A DNA stretch of 64,000 bases from Patiria pectinifera (lineage: Eukaryota; Echinodermata; Asteroidea; Valvatida; Asterinidae). Made by a program: the position numbers and the translations under genes. Below are positions 12,446-23,043 of this stretch, piece by piece. Each line of letters starts with the position of its first letter. Positions within the stretch are counted from its first letter, which is position 1. The stretch is taken from contig CM057149.1 in assembly GCA_029964075.1 (NCBI GenBank), positions 444,465 to 508,464 on the forward strand, read 5' to 3'. The notes beneath the pieces were generated by a model. That model searched no databases, had not been told where the DNA came from, and was given only the letters and a program-made list of their open reading frames with translations.

Positions 12446-12760
12446 CAGGGTAAGTAAAAAAAAAAACATGTTTCGACTATTTTATTTGGGTGAAGTTCTG
12501 CATGTAGCACTTTCAAAATCTAGGATGTAAAAGCCCAATTCATGAGCTTTCTTTTCAGTACAAGAATCATTCAAATCAGTGTTCTTTCAGCAAACCGAAA
12601 ACAATTCACGGGGATGAATGTAAATTGTTTTCGTTTTGCTGAAAGAACACTGACCTTTTTATGATCCGTGGACAGAACTTTAAAAACAGTGTTTGAGTGT
12701 TAAAATCCCTTAACTTGAAAAGTCCATGTTATTTGAATGATTGGGCACATAATCGTAACG
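12446..12760. mobile_element. partial foldback element with internal hairpin
   Basis: The left part (ACAGGGTAAGTAAAAAAA, GTAGCACTTT, TCTAGGATGTAAAAGCCCA) and the inner part (GATCCGTGGACA, AAACAGTGTTTG) match the element at 26968-27510. A 30-bp hairpin, CAGTGTTCTTTCAGCAAA then CGAAAACAATT and its complement, occupies about 12577-12653. The right end is lost into a copy of the 141-240 repeat. Confidence 0.7.
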
Positions 12761-14807
12761 TTTTAAGTCACCAGAAACGAGATGTAATGTCAACAACACT
12801 AAAACGTATGAAAAAAAAACAACAAATTTGCCTTTTCAATTCAACGCCGACTGCTACACGAGACGATTTTCACAAATTTAGGAGGAATCGGTATGCTAAA
12901 ACTGTGAATTATACTGAACCTTAAATGAAATCTAGTGGTGGCTTTCTGAAATTGAAATTGAGAATTGATCTATGGCGATGTACGGGGACGAAATTAAAAT
13001 TCGATATAGGGAATTTGTGTGATACAAGTGTTAAAATAACCGGGAAAACATATACTTACCTGAAGAAGTATAGTTAATGTTTAATTCAACCTCCTGGCTA
13101 CTCTTAATTGGTGATCAGATTTTCAAATTATTTTGTGTTTTCTCATCTTGAAGTTGTTTTATTAAATAAAACAATACCGAGTTTGACTGTATGAGATGTT
13201 ATGTGAACCGATGATATCGTAAATGTTTCTATATTTTGCTGTTGCGGTAGCACCGAAACAGCTCTTGTTTTCCCCCTTTTTTCCCCTCCCTTTATACTCC
13301 TCTCCATATGTTTTGTACACGTTTTTCTTCTACCCATTCACTTTCGCACTTTCGTAAATCCAATCGACTTCAGACCTTGTGTTATGGTTGCAGACCAGTA
13401 AATAACTGCCATAGATCCCAATGATAACTGCCCCCACTTCAGAAATTCAGGAATAATACTCACAACTCTCCAAGGTGTTCGAGACACACATCAAATTAAA
13501 GCTATTTCATCACCTTTCATTTTTTTCTCCAATTTTCGGGGGGTTAACTGATGACTTTTAGGAGAAATTTCCATTCGAAGATGATCACCCCTTAAAATAG
13601 TCCTGAAGCCCATCGCCATTTTGAAAAACGATGCCTACACTTCTTTGCAAAATGGAGCATTTTTAGGGGGTACGGCTTCCACCCATATTTTATAAACCTT
13701 AACTTCAGTTCATGGCCCAAAATATGCTCAAATATCGATGAATCTGAGGGCATGCAAATCGTGATTTGACCAGCATATGCAATTTTGGACCGATTTACTG
13801 GCCTGCAACCTTTAAGGTTATCATTTGAAGTGACGCCATCAAGTGTTCATCACGTGCACAGAGTATTTTAAATATCCGCAAAACACATTGTCCAAAAACA
13901 CATCTCTATTTCCCCCCCCCCCCTCCATTCCCTCTTCTCAGTCTTTTTCTGGACTGTATTGTGGTCATTTCTTCAGCTCATTTATACCTTAAAATCGTTT
14001 TCCCCATCCAGATGAGGCAAAAATGGTTAATATTGATTAATACGTTTTGCAAAAACACGTATTTCCCGTTAAACTTCTGAGCCAACCATTTTTTTTCCAT
14101 TTAATTTTCATGCACATTGGAAAAGATTTTCGTTCTAATTATAAATTATGGAAGTTCGATGTAGTCCGGGGAGGGAGGGGGGGGGGGGGATAACCCAGCC
14201 CTTTTAGGATTCAATGCGAATATTGCTTGAGTAAGGTAAACCTCTGGTTGTTCTTCTATTCTTCTGTTTACCTTGTTAATTATTTCCGTTTTCTTAATTT
14301 TAATTCTTCCTTTTGTATTATAATCCGATAATTATAATCCCGTTATCAAAGCTTAGTCCAGTTTCAAATTAGAAGGCGGTCTTGAGAAATCTTTCTAGCG
14401 CATGTAGTTGTTGGTAAAGTTGGCAGCTTTGTTGACTCTATAGACCATTCCGAGCGCGCTAACACTGCACATTCACCAATGGCGAAAGCATTGTGCCAAG
14501 CTAGGGTGCCTCTGTGAATTTCCAGAGAGTAGCGTGACTATTGTCTGCGACAAGACTCGCTGCAGTGTTTTCTAACTGATAATGACTTACAAAAGAAGTG
14601 AAAAAGAGGATATCAGCCGATCCGATGAAAAGTTGCATGCCTTTAAATTTGTCGCGATTTTTTTTTGGTGTTGCAAACTTAGCATAGGCCCTAGACTTAA
14701 GTTGTAATCCCGGTCAACTGGGTTTTAAAACAGTGGTGGGAACATCCGCTTTGTGTTTTTTTTTCTTCATAAAATAGCATTATTAATGATCATTCATAAA
14801 TACCTCA
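12761..14807. other. no gene seen; degenerate repeats
   Basis: AT-rich. 13034-13052 carries a lone CCGGGAAAACATATA end of the TAGGTTTTCC family. 14178-14210 has GGGATAACCCAGCCCTTTTAGG, resembling the right end of the TTAA MITE at 24589-25004 but decayed. No coding exon recognised. Confidence 0.4.
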
Positions 14808-15030
14808 GACAGTTTAGCCATTCCTATTTGTCGAGAGCCCGTCACGTGGCCGGTCTTAAACGGATGATAAAGACATGGCTAGCTGGTCTTAAACACTTTT
14901 CCAGTGTCACATAAAATGTGGACTCCTAAAAATCCAGTGTCTCTTACCGTTTCATTGGTTCACAATCCTCACGTAGGCATGCGCAACACTACCAGTGAGT
15001 CCGAATTTTATAGTCCTTAATTCAAAACGC
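14808..15030 (+). repeat. dispersed repeat, copy without internal insertion
   Basis: Blocks GTCGAGAGCCCGTCACGTGG, GGTCTTAAACACTTTTCCAG, TCATTGGTTCAC and CAACACTACCAGTGAGTC match 35105-35530 in order. This copy reads GGTCTTAAACAC uninterrupted, so it is the empty site for the MITE at 35196. Confidence 0.85.
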
Positions 15031-15440
15031 ATTTAAAACGCATTATATTAAACGCATTCAAAACGCATTATTCCCTTATTATAGCAATTGCTTACATCCT
15101 GTACATGTAATCAGTGAGAAAAAAAAAGACTCAAAGGCCTATGATGTATGTGTTTCCACATGACAGTTTGCATGTACTTTGTAAAAAACGTATACTTTCC
15201 ATCAAATTTTGCTTCTAATAAAAAAATCCACTCTGTATCAAATGTAATAGCGTGGAGTATTTTGATAGTAATTTCAGGGAGTTCCCAATGTAATTGTTTC
15301 TGATAAAAGGAAATCATTGAGATAAATATAGTATCCAATTCTGCAGTTGATAGATTTCACTTTCTTATGTCATTTACCCTTATGTTTCAAAAGATAACAG
15401 TAACTGCACGCATACACCTACAGGTATTATTTCAGGAGAA
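15031..15440. other. no gene seen
   Basis: AT-rich. AAAACGCATT words recur at 15027-15068; nothing else noted. Confidence 0.4.
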
Positions 15441-15820
15441 CCGATGACAGAGGACAATCTACTTACACTTTTGTAAGATTGACAGGCTGTTGTCAAATTC
15501 AGTATAACATGTTTCAATCAAAAACAAATAAAAAGTATTTAACCTTCCTTGTCTGTTTCTTTTGTGTGTGTAAAGTTTTGGGGAAAAATCATTTCCCTGT
15601 AAGTGTGAAATAATAAAATACCGCAAAGAACCGATGACAGAGGACAATCTACTTACACTTTGTAAGATTGACAGGCTGTTGTCAAATTCAATATAACATG
15701 TTTCAATCAAAAACAAATAAAAAGTATTTAACCTTCCTTGTCTGTTTCTTTTGTGTGTGTAAAGTTTTGGGGAAAAAATCATTTCCCTGTAAGTGTGAAA
15801 TAATAAAATACCGCAAAGAA
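15441..15820 (+). repeat. 190-bp tandem duplication
   Basis: Two near-identical units start CCGATGACAGAGGACAATCT at 15441 and 15631. They differ at only a few positions, so the duplication is recent. The long open minus-strand frame across them is a by-product. Confidence 0.93.
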
Positions 15821-16130
15821 CAATAATAATGGGCTCATGCAAATTATTTTCTTCACCAACAATCTTGAAAACATATTAAATACAGCCAGGTCGGTTCAGG
15901 ACGACGAAATCATTTCCTCTTTACATGGCATCGAAATGCTCGCCTTATTCATACGAAAACAGTAAATCAGTAAAAACAACGTGACGTGTTTGCCTATGAT
16001 GGTACTCCACCAAGTTTTTACATTGCATGTTTATTTTGTAGGCATGATTTTCTGTTGAGTAGCTTCACAAAACACGAATCCTGGTAGTTCTGTTTGTATT
16101 TTTGAACGAGGAGTACTGAGGTGGAAGAAG

Positions 16131-17416
16131 TATAGGTTTCCCACACATTTTAAAACTGTTTTCATTCAAATTCATAAACGGTTTACTTCAATTTCGTCTT
16201 CAAAATTCATGATTTTGCTGCCCCATGTTCAATTTCGTCATTGGTCGCTCATTTTCGCACTTTGTTCAAACAATTTCCTACCTTATCCATACTGTTTCGT
16301 GAAAGACAGTTCAATTTCGTCGTCGTCTGCAACTGCCGAACGTACGATAGATGAATCAAGTTAGTCATTTTGCAATCAATTTTATACAAATTTCATTCAA
16401 ATTCACCTCATGATTGTATGCTTTCTTCGGTATTTTTACGTTTTCATCTGTTCATTTCTATTTTAAACGTTTTCTCTGTTTAGTACATGTATCTCCTTGT
16501 TTAACGTAAGTCTATAACCTTCAACAAGCATTTTTCATGTAAGAATTATTATGCAAAGTGTAATCTTTTTCAATACTCAATTTTGTATCCATTTAGTTAT
16601 TTGACAATTTTATGCATCAACAACTGAAAGAAATAGGTATACACAGGCAAATGAAAATGCTTCATGCAAGAAATAAGTAAGCCTATAATTATCACTTAGG
16701 GGGCCTAATATGAAAAGCGAAATGCATTCATATTTTCACATCTTTCGGAAACAGTCACTTTTTTTTTCTTGTCCTTTGGATTGGTTGTTAAACCTTCAAT
16801 TTCTTGTCTTGCTATACACCATTTCAAATAGGTCTGTGCACAGGGTGCATATTTTTCTGATGAATTTGATCGAACATTTCTTGAAATCGACTGAACAAAG
16901 GCGAATTCAATCCTTACATTATGTAGATGGTCATCAGGTGAGACGAATTCCATTGAAATTTGACGAAATCGGATCATGGGCGTCGCCAGGATTTTTTCTA
17001 GAGGGGGGCCAAAAAAAATTTTGACCAAAAATGCTTGTATTTTTCAACACATTTTTCATTTATCAGTTTTAGAGGGGGCAGGGACATTTTGCCCCCCCCC
17101 AACTCATTAAATTTACACCACTTTGTCTTCGCGCCTATTTTTCTTTTCTTTTTTCTTCTTTTTTTTGCGTCTTTTTTTTTTTTTTTTTTTGCTTTTCCAG
17201 GGGGGGGGGGGGGGCAAGTGCCCCCTTGCCCCCCCCCTCGCGACGCCCATGAATCGGATGGACAAATGTTGAAATTGATTGACCATTGATCAATTGGAAT
17301 GACCAACGACTAAATTAATTGTTGCATTTGCGCGTTCCAGCCTTCTCTAGACAAAATTGAAGATAACCGTTTATCAATTTGAATAAAACAGTTTTAAAAT
17401 GCGCGGGAAAAACTAT
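16131..17416. mobile_element. TAGGTTTTCC-family element, copy C (longest of the A type)
   Basis: Inverted ends ATAGGTTTCCCACACATTTT and GCGCGGGAAAAACTATA, with arms containing TTCAATTTCGTC. The first 400 bp is the reverse complement of copy A, showing that A is an internally deleted form. A 277-bp element with its own 8-bp duplication is nested at 16975-17251. Confidence 0.85.
16975..17251. mobile_element. nested hAT-like MITE with CATGGGCGTCGC ends
   Basis: Begins CATGGGCGTCGCCAGG and ends CGCGACGCCCATG, flanked by a perfect 8-bp duplication AATCGGAT (16967-16974, 17252-17259). The interior has GGGGGGCC and poly-T/poly-G runs. A second copy lies at 63505-63732. Confidence 0.92.
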
Positions 17417-17577
17417 AGTAATCAGGTCATAAACATAAGTTCTAGGAGCCTCGGTATTAATTTAAATACGTTCATACGTCGGTATTATAACACATCACAC
17501 AAAGATTGTGTTTCTTGATGAGCCGAGAGCATGCCACGTGGTACTTTATATGTATTCGGTTTTTGTTGGTGATAACT

Positions 17578-19249
17578 ATAGGTTTTCCCGGCGAATTTCC
17601 GAATTTTTCTAATCAGTTTCATTATCAGCCATTCAATTTCGCGTGAGTTTTGCAGATGTGGTCAAATTGAGGTTTCTATTTCATTTTGGGTTCATTCAAT
17701 TTCATTTGAAGGCAGCCAAGATTTTGCTCTGAATATTCGTTTTCGCTTTCGGGCAGTCTATTTCGTTTTGGTGCATTCAAGACCCAACTTTGTAGCAGTC
17801 TTAGTCTTTACAACCTTTTGACGGTTGACGCATTCAAATTAGCGAACAACTGTGCGCTTATAACATATTACCATGTTTTTCGTTTCTTATTCGTTTATGG
17901 GCAATCGCTTTCATCGTTTGGTCATTTAAATTAGTAAGATTTCTTAATCGATATATTTTCCTATTTCCCTCCAAGGTTCATTTCCCCCAAAAAACTTGAT
18001 GACTGAAAAATTTACAATGTTACAAATTAACTGATATGATGAAACAAGATGTAACGAAATAACTAATTGAAAGGGGCTAAGATAATTTTTTCTTTTGCGC
18101 TGTTGATCTTTTCTACTTGTTTAAACGTTTGAGCAAGGGGCAACTTTACGTTGACGATTTCTTGACGTGCAAGACATGTATGTTTGGCAATGGTTGTACC
18201 ATCGGAAACACTTCGAATGCGTTGTTTCTTAAATATTTTCTTGCGTATGTCTGACCAAACACTAACCGTATTCAAAAGGCCCATGCAAAGTAAGTTTTCA
18301 ATGCAAACCTAAAAAATACTTCTTTATGTCACATTCAACCTTATTTGCAAGTTTATTTTCCATTTTGAGGGATGTTTTTTGTGCCTTCTCCGTTTTTATG
18401 CTACTGCAAAGTTTCATATTCATTAGAAAACCTGTGATGGCATTCCGGGCATGATTAATGTTACATGGCTATTTCAGCAAAAAAGTTGCTAGAATTTTTT
18501 ATATTTTGCTGTCATAAATTTCTTTTATTTGGTGATTCTGTGATGTGTCAGTATGCATGGCAGTAAGCCAATGAGCAACCCTTTCCCACAAATGTTTTCA
18601 ATTAGCAAATTTTGGATGAATAGTTTGAAAGAAAAACCCCTAAACTTAACAGTGTCTTCCTGAAATGACATCACAGTAACGGCGCGCTCATACGTAGTCA
18701 AGAAAAGCATGGAAACTTTTAAATGTCTAAAGAAGTGCACTTTTGCATTAAGATCAACCCCAAAAATGTCAAATTTGTAGTTTTCTTACATTTCACAATA
18801 GCAAAGAGTGGAACAAAACAGAATTCCCGGGAAAATTCATTGCACATACCCTTTAAGAAAGAAAGGCATCTTCGGATTGAATACATCAATTATGATTTAC
18901 GCTAAGGAATACAGACACGTATATATGAATCATCGTAACTCCATCTTACGTCAACAGATGTTTGACAAAATGTAAAATATGTTTGCCCATTAATTAAAAC
19001 GAATGCCCGATCAACCCCTTACTGCTGGTTCAGACGAACTTGAATAAACAACGCGATACTTTTAATATGAATGCATCTTTGATAGGGACGAGTGAAGCTA
19101 AAGGCGATATAATGCTCGGATAGTGAAATTGAATGATTCTTTTTTATTGTCGAATGCCGATCTGCGTGATCTTTTAATTTCAATCTAAATCGAATGAGCC
19201 AGGCGCTAAATTGAATGAAAACTCGGTGAAAGTGGCCGGGAAAACCTAT
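17578..19249. mobile_element. TAGGTTTTCC-family element, copy D
   Basis: Ends TATAGGTTTTCCCGGCGAAT and GGCCGGGAAAACCTA in inverted orientation (1.67 kb). The left interior is an irregular series of CATTCAATTTCGTTTTGG-like words. No protein. Confidence 0.75.
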
Positions 19250-21479
19250 GTTAACGTGCAAAGCCAAAAAAACCTTGCTCTGAAAAACTAGTATATGTAC
19301 AGCAACCAGCACAGCAGTTTTCACGCGGTAGAGAGCCAGGTACAAACACTGAATTGATGGGTCATTTGGAAAAGTACAAGTAACGTTTCAACTAATTTCA
19401 AACTGAAATAACGATACACTTTATTGGCTTTTTGTTCAATAAATCTGATAGGCCTATCTATCAAAAACCATACAAAATACCCCGCCAACCGCCCCCCAAC
19501 AAAAACCAAACAACCCACAGTTATTTGCATATAACTTTAATTAAATTAAACAAGCAAAATCTGCGGATGAGGCCTTATCAAACAATTTAACCACATTAAC
19601 CATGTTCACTCATGGTAAAAGTGGGTCTCCCCAGGTGATTAAGGGAACATTTAATTTTCCCTCTCCAAAGAACGCCCCATGGATCACCTCTGGAGGCTGA
19701 TTTTACTTCACTAATCAAAGGAGTAAAATGCTTGTTTATCAGTATACAAAATAGCAATACATGTGTTACTCTTGTACATTTCGACAAGTACAATAATATT
19801 CCCCCAATTATCCAAACCTTAAAAATGAGAACAAAACGGCCAATTCAGGCATAAAATACATTTTTGGCCAAACAATACCAAACAAATAAATTTTTCATAT
19901 GTACACATATATACTGACCATACCTTTGTCAACTGGTTCTCCATCTGCTGTGAACACTCGTGTGGTGTTATAGTTAGTTCACATTTCATTTTACACTTGA
20001 TAAATCAAAATGGAAACAAATCATCTATCTATATCTCCCTTCGAACAAACATCATATCAGCCATACGGTTGCGTAGGCAAAGCGTCGGTCGTTGTCAGGC
20101 AATCCGATTATGTACTAAGACGCTGTAACAGAACATTGAAATTCCCAAGCCCCCAAAAGCATTGCCTTTTGAACGTTGTGTTTCTCAGAAAACATGCTCG
20201 GTATGATTGAAATGTTACATTCTAACTGCAGAAGAAATTCTAAACTTCATGTCAGTGAAAAAATGCCGTCATCGATGCCGAAACGTCAATACTGGTTTCT
20301 GTCAAAACTGACCCTCAAGTCTGGAAGAAATCGTTCGAAAACTTCTCCAAATGTATGTATTTATCCCAATTTCTAGGAATTTACACAAGTTGTTATCTCA
20401 CAAGTAGCTGAACACTTATATCATTTAATTATATTCCGAATTTCAGCTTAATTTGTTGTTGCGGACGCTAGTGTTACCAAGTGAAACCATCTCGAAGGAA
20501 ACTTTCGAAGAGGATCAAACAAATTATTTGCCTACCCAACACATTCGCATTGTCCAGCAAAGCGCCGTAGGTGCTACGGCTGACCGATTTCGGCCTGGCA
20601 CACTATGATGAAGGGCATATTAGCATATTCATTAGCGCCACTCGGCGTGACATGGCGTGGGTCTCGGTATCGACCAATGCCGGCAAAAATAAAAAGGGTG
20701 ACATTTGTTAATTAATAACTCGTGAAGGAGGCTTTTATGCAATTGTTTACTGCACACCGTAATGGATAGGAACCTCATTAATATTTGTGAGGCTTGAAAA
20801 GATTGATAGATATTGCGCGCGCCAGTGTTGCAATTTTCAAGATTGCACGTAGCCAGGCCTATTTTTCCAATTTCAACGAAAAGTAATGAACATACCACAA
20901 CGACTTTTAGCACATACTTTGATCATTATAGGGGAAATAAATCCTGAAAGTTGCATGAAGATACGGTGTTCCAAACGGAAGAAATTAATTTTCAAAGATT
21001 TCACCCACCGACATGAACATGTCTGTGTACAAGTAGTTTCATTCAAAATAAGGTGTTAAGTAACCTTTAGAAATCGCCCTTCGCAACCATTATGGCTGAT
21101 ATTGTGTCACAAAATTCTCAAAATTCAAACAATCAAATCCTATGCATTCTTCAACTACTTGCATTATTTTTTACAACCTTCACAGCATTTCAAGGAAGCA
21201 TTTCTAAGAACCTAAGTGGCCCTAAATTATTATTTCATTCACAGCTGAATAAATTGAATCATTTAATAACATTTTAGCTTTGTGTACATTATAATAGCTA
21301 ATAATGATTCAGGAATTTCAAGAAACAAAATGCACATTTAAAAATATGTGCAATACCGATGTCAACCGTTAGAAATATGCACAACATGCTGCCTGTGCCA
21401 AGGTTGAAGACATCTGAATGTTTTGTTTTCTGGATATATTGTGCTATGAGCAAAGTCTGTTAAATATCAACTGAAATAC
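19250..21479. other. no gene recognised
   Basis: AT-rich with short open frames only. 20545-20660 is slightly GC-rich (GCGCCGTAGGTGCTACGGC palindrome-like) but has no identifiable gene. Confidence 0.4.
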
Positions 21480-21483
21480 AGGC

Positions 21484-22127
21484 TTGGAACCAGAACCCCC
21501 CAAATATATTTTTCATATTTAATAAAAATATGTAGCACCGAAAACAATAATGACTGGAAAGCCAATTTCATAAGTTACTTTTAGATGAAAAAAATTGTTG
21601 AAATTGCTCAATTTGTTCAAAGAATATCAACATTAAAATGAAATGACCCTAAAACCTTATTCGTCCAAAAATACCCCAAAACAAACAATTTATTGTGACT
21701 GTTTGGAACAACAAAGAAAATGACACAGAATACTTGCTTCAACAACTGTCAACAATGGGTAGTACACAATATACTTATTAAGAAAACTGTTTAGGCAAAC
21801 AATATGATTTATAAAACAAACTTTTTTTTTTAAAGACGGGCCTTCAGAAGGACTTTGTTGAATATTTTTACTTTTAAACTGATATTTTATCGCTGGCGAT
21901 GTTTGAAGACAAGTTAGGCGACATCTCTTGGAATCACATTTTTGGACGAAAGAGGTTTTAGGGTCATTGCGTAGAAATGGTTATACTCTTTCAACGCATA
22001 TGAGCAATTTCAGTATTTTTTTTTCGTCTAAAAGTAGTTCATAAAATTGTCTTTCCAGTCATTATTATTTTTGGTGCTACACATTTTTTCAAATATGAAA
22101 TATTTTTGCGGGGGTTTTGGTTCCGCT
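21484..22127. mobile_element. foldback element with about 190-bp arms
   Basis: 21484-21676 and 21939-22127 are inverted copies: GGAACCAGAACCCCCC, TGTAGCACCGAAAAC and ATAATGACTGGAAA, then AAATTGCTCA and GACCCTAAAACC. The spacer is about 260 bp. No protein. Confidence 0.88.
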
Positions 22128-22905
22128 GTTTTTGACTCGCCCTGCATTATTTATACATACATGTACACACTGATAAGGCTAATGGTTTTGATGTCTAAAT
22201 GACGGCAAGCTGAACCATTTCTCTGTTAGCTGGTGTCATACATCAGTACATGCAATTTGTTACAAATCTTTATCCCACATAAAGTGAGAGTTCATTCCAT
22301 ATACATGTATATACATCGTAGTCAAGGTCAGCATAAGTACTTACAAGTCCATCAGAAGTCAAAAGACATCCAGTCACAAGTCAAGTAGCAAGCTAAATTG
22401 AACAAAGACATCTCTTGTGTTGCTCATCCCAGAGGCGTATCGAGGGGAGGGGAGGGGGGCTTGGCTTCCCCCTCCCTCAGGCGGATGTTTTGAAAGATTT
22501 TTGTCAGTAACTATTTCCAAATATGGCGAGAAAGATCTGACAATGCTGCGTGTAAATCAGCATATATTCTCCAGTATGCATAATAATGCTCAGTTTTGAA
22601 GAGTGCTTCCACTTGGAAGATGGGTACCCGCCCCCCAAATAGGCCAAGTGTCCAGAGAAAACACATGTCTATATTTCTGTGCAGACGTGTGAGTGCGGTT
22701 GCCCCCCTTGTTCCGTAAATCACAGACTGCCAAATTTTTCATGAAGTGTACAACTGAAATACTTTGCAACATGCAGTGTTGCGCAAGTTATTCAATAAAA
22801 TGTGGCATTAGTGGAGTGACACCATTGTGTACACTTTTTGGAAATCAGGTGCACAATCCATCTGTTTTCTATTCTGACCAATCATGTGTGTTCCAGCAGA
22901 CATAT
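22128..22905. other. CCDC66 3' flank, with one transposon end
   Basis: 22430-22480 (CAGAGGCGTATCGAGGGG and G/C runs) resembles a CAGTGGCGTA-type MITE end; no matching right end is certain. The 3' UTR of CCDC66 probably lies just below 22906, but no clear polyadenylation signal was fixed. Confidence 0.4.
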
Positions 22906-23043
22906 TTAGACAGGACTGGACAAACCCAACTCCATCTCCCGTTGTTTCATCATTAGACCTTGTCTTAGGTGAGATAGTTGCTGCAGAATACGCTCTTGCC
23001 GCTGCTCTGTGTCCTTCAGTCTATCAGGATTTAGCAGCGGGTC
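22906..23043 (-). CDS. CCDC66: CCDC66 last coding exon
   Basis: 138 nt including TAA, after a TTTTCTTAACAG acceptor. It encodes DPLLNPDRLKDTEQRQERIL and then LSHLRQGLMMKQREMELG, matching the human C-terminus DPLLNPNMVKNRDRQQAIL...LSELRQGLLQKQKELE almost helix for helix. This sets the true 3' end of the gene about 2.2 kb beyond the preceding exon. Confidence 0.94.
   Translation of the reverse strand, partial: DPLLNPDRLKDTEQRQERILQQLSHLRQGLMMKQREMELGLSSPV

Noticed and set aside
15459-15842. 127-codon minus-strand frame
   Set aside because: It spans the two 190-bp tandem copies and repeats itself; low-complexity composition and no motif.
17035-17306. Lys-rich or Phe-rich frames on both strands
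   Set aside because: They are products of poly-T/poly-G runs inside the nested 277-bp MITE.
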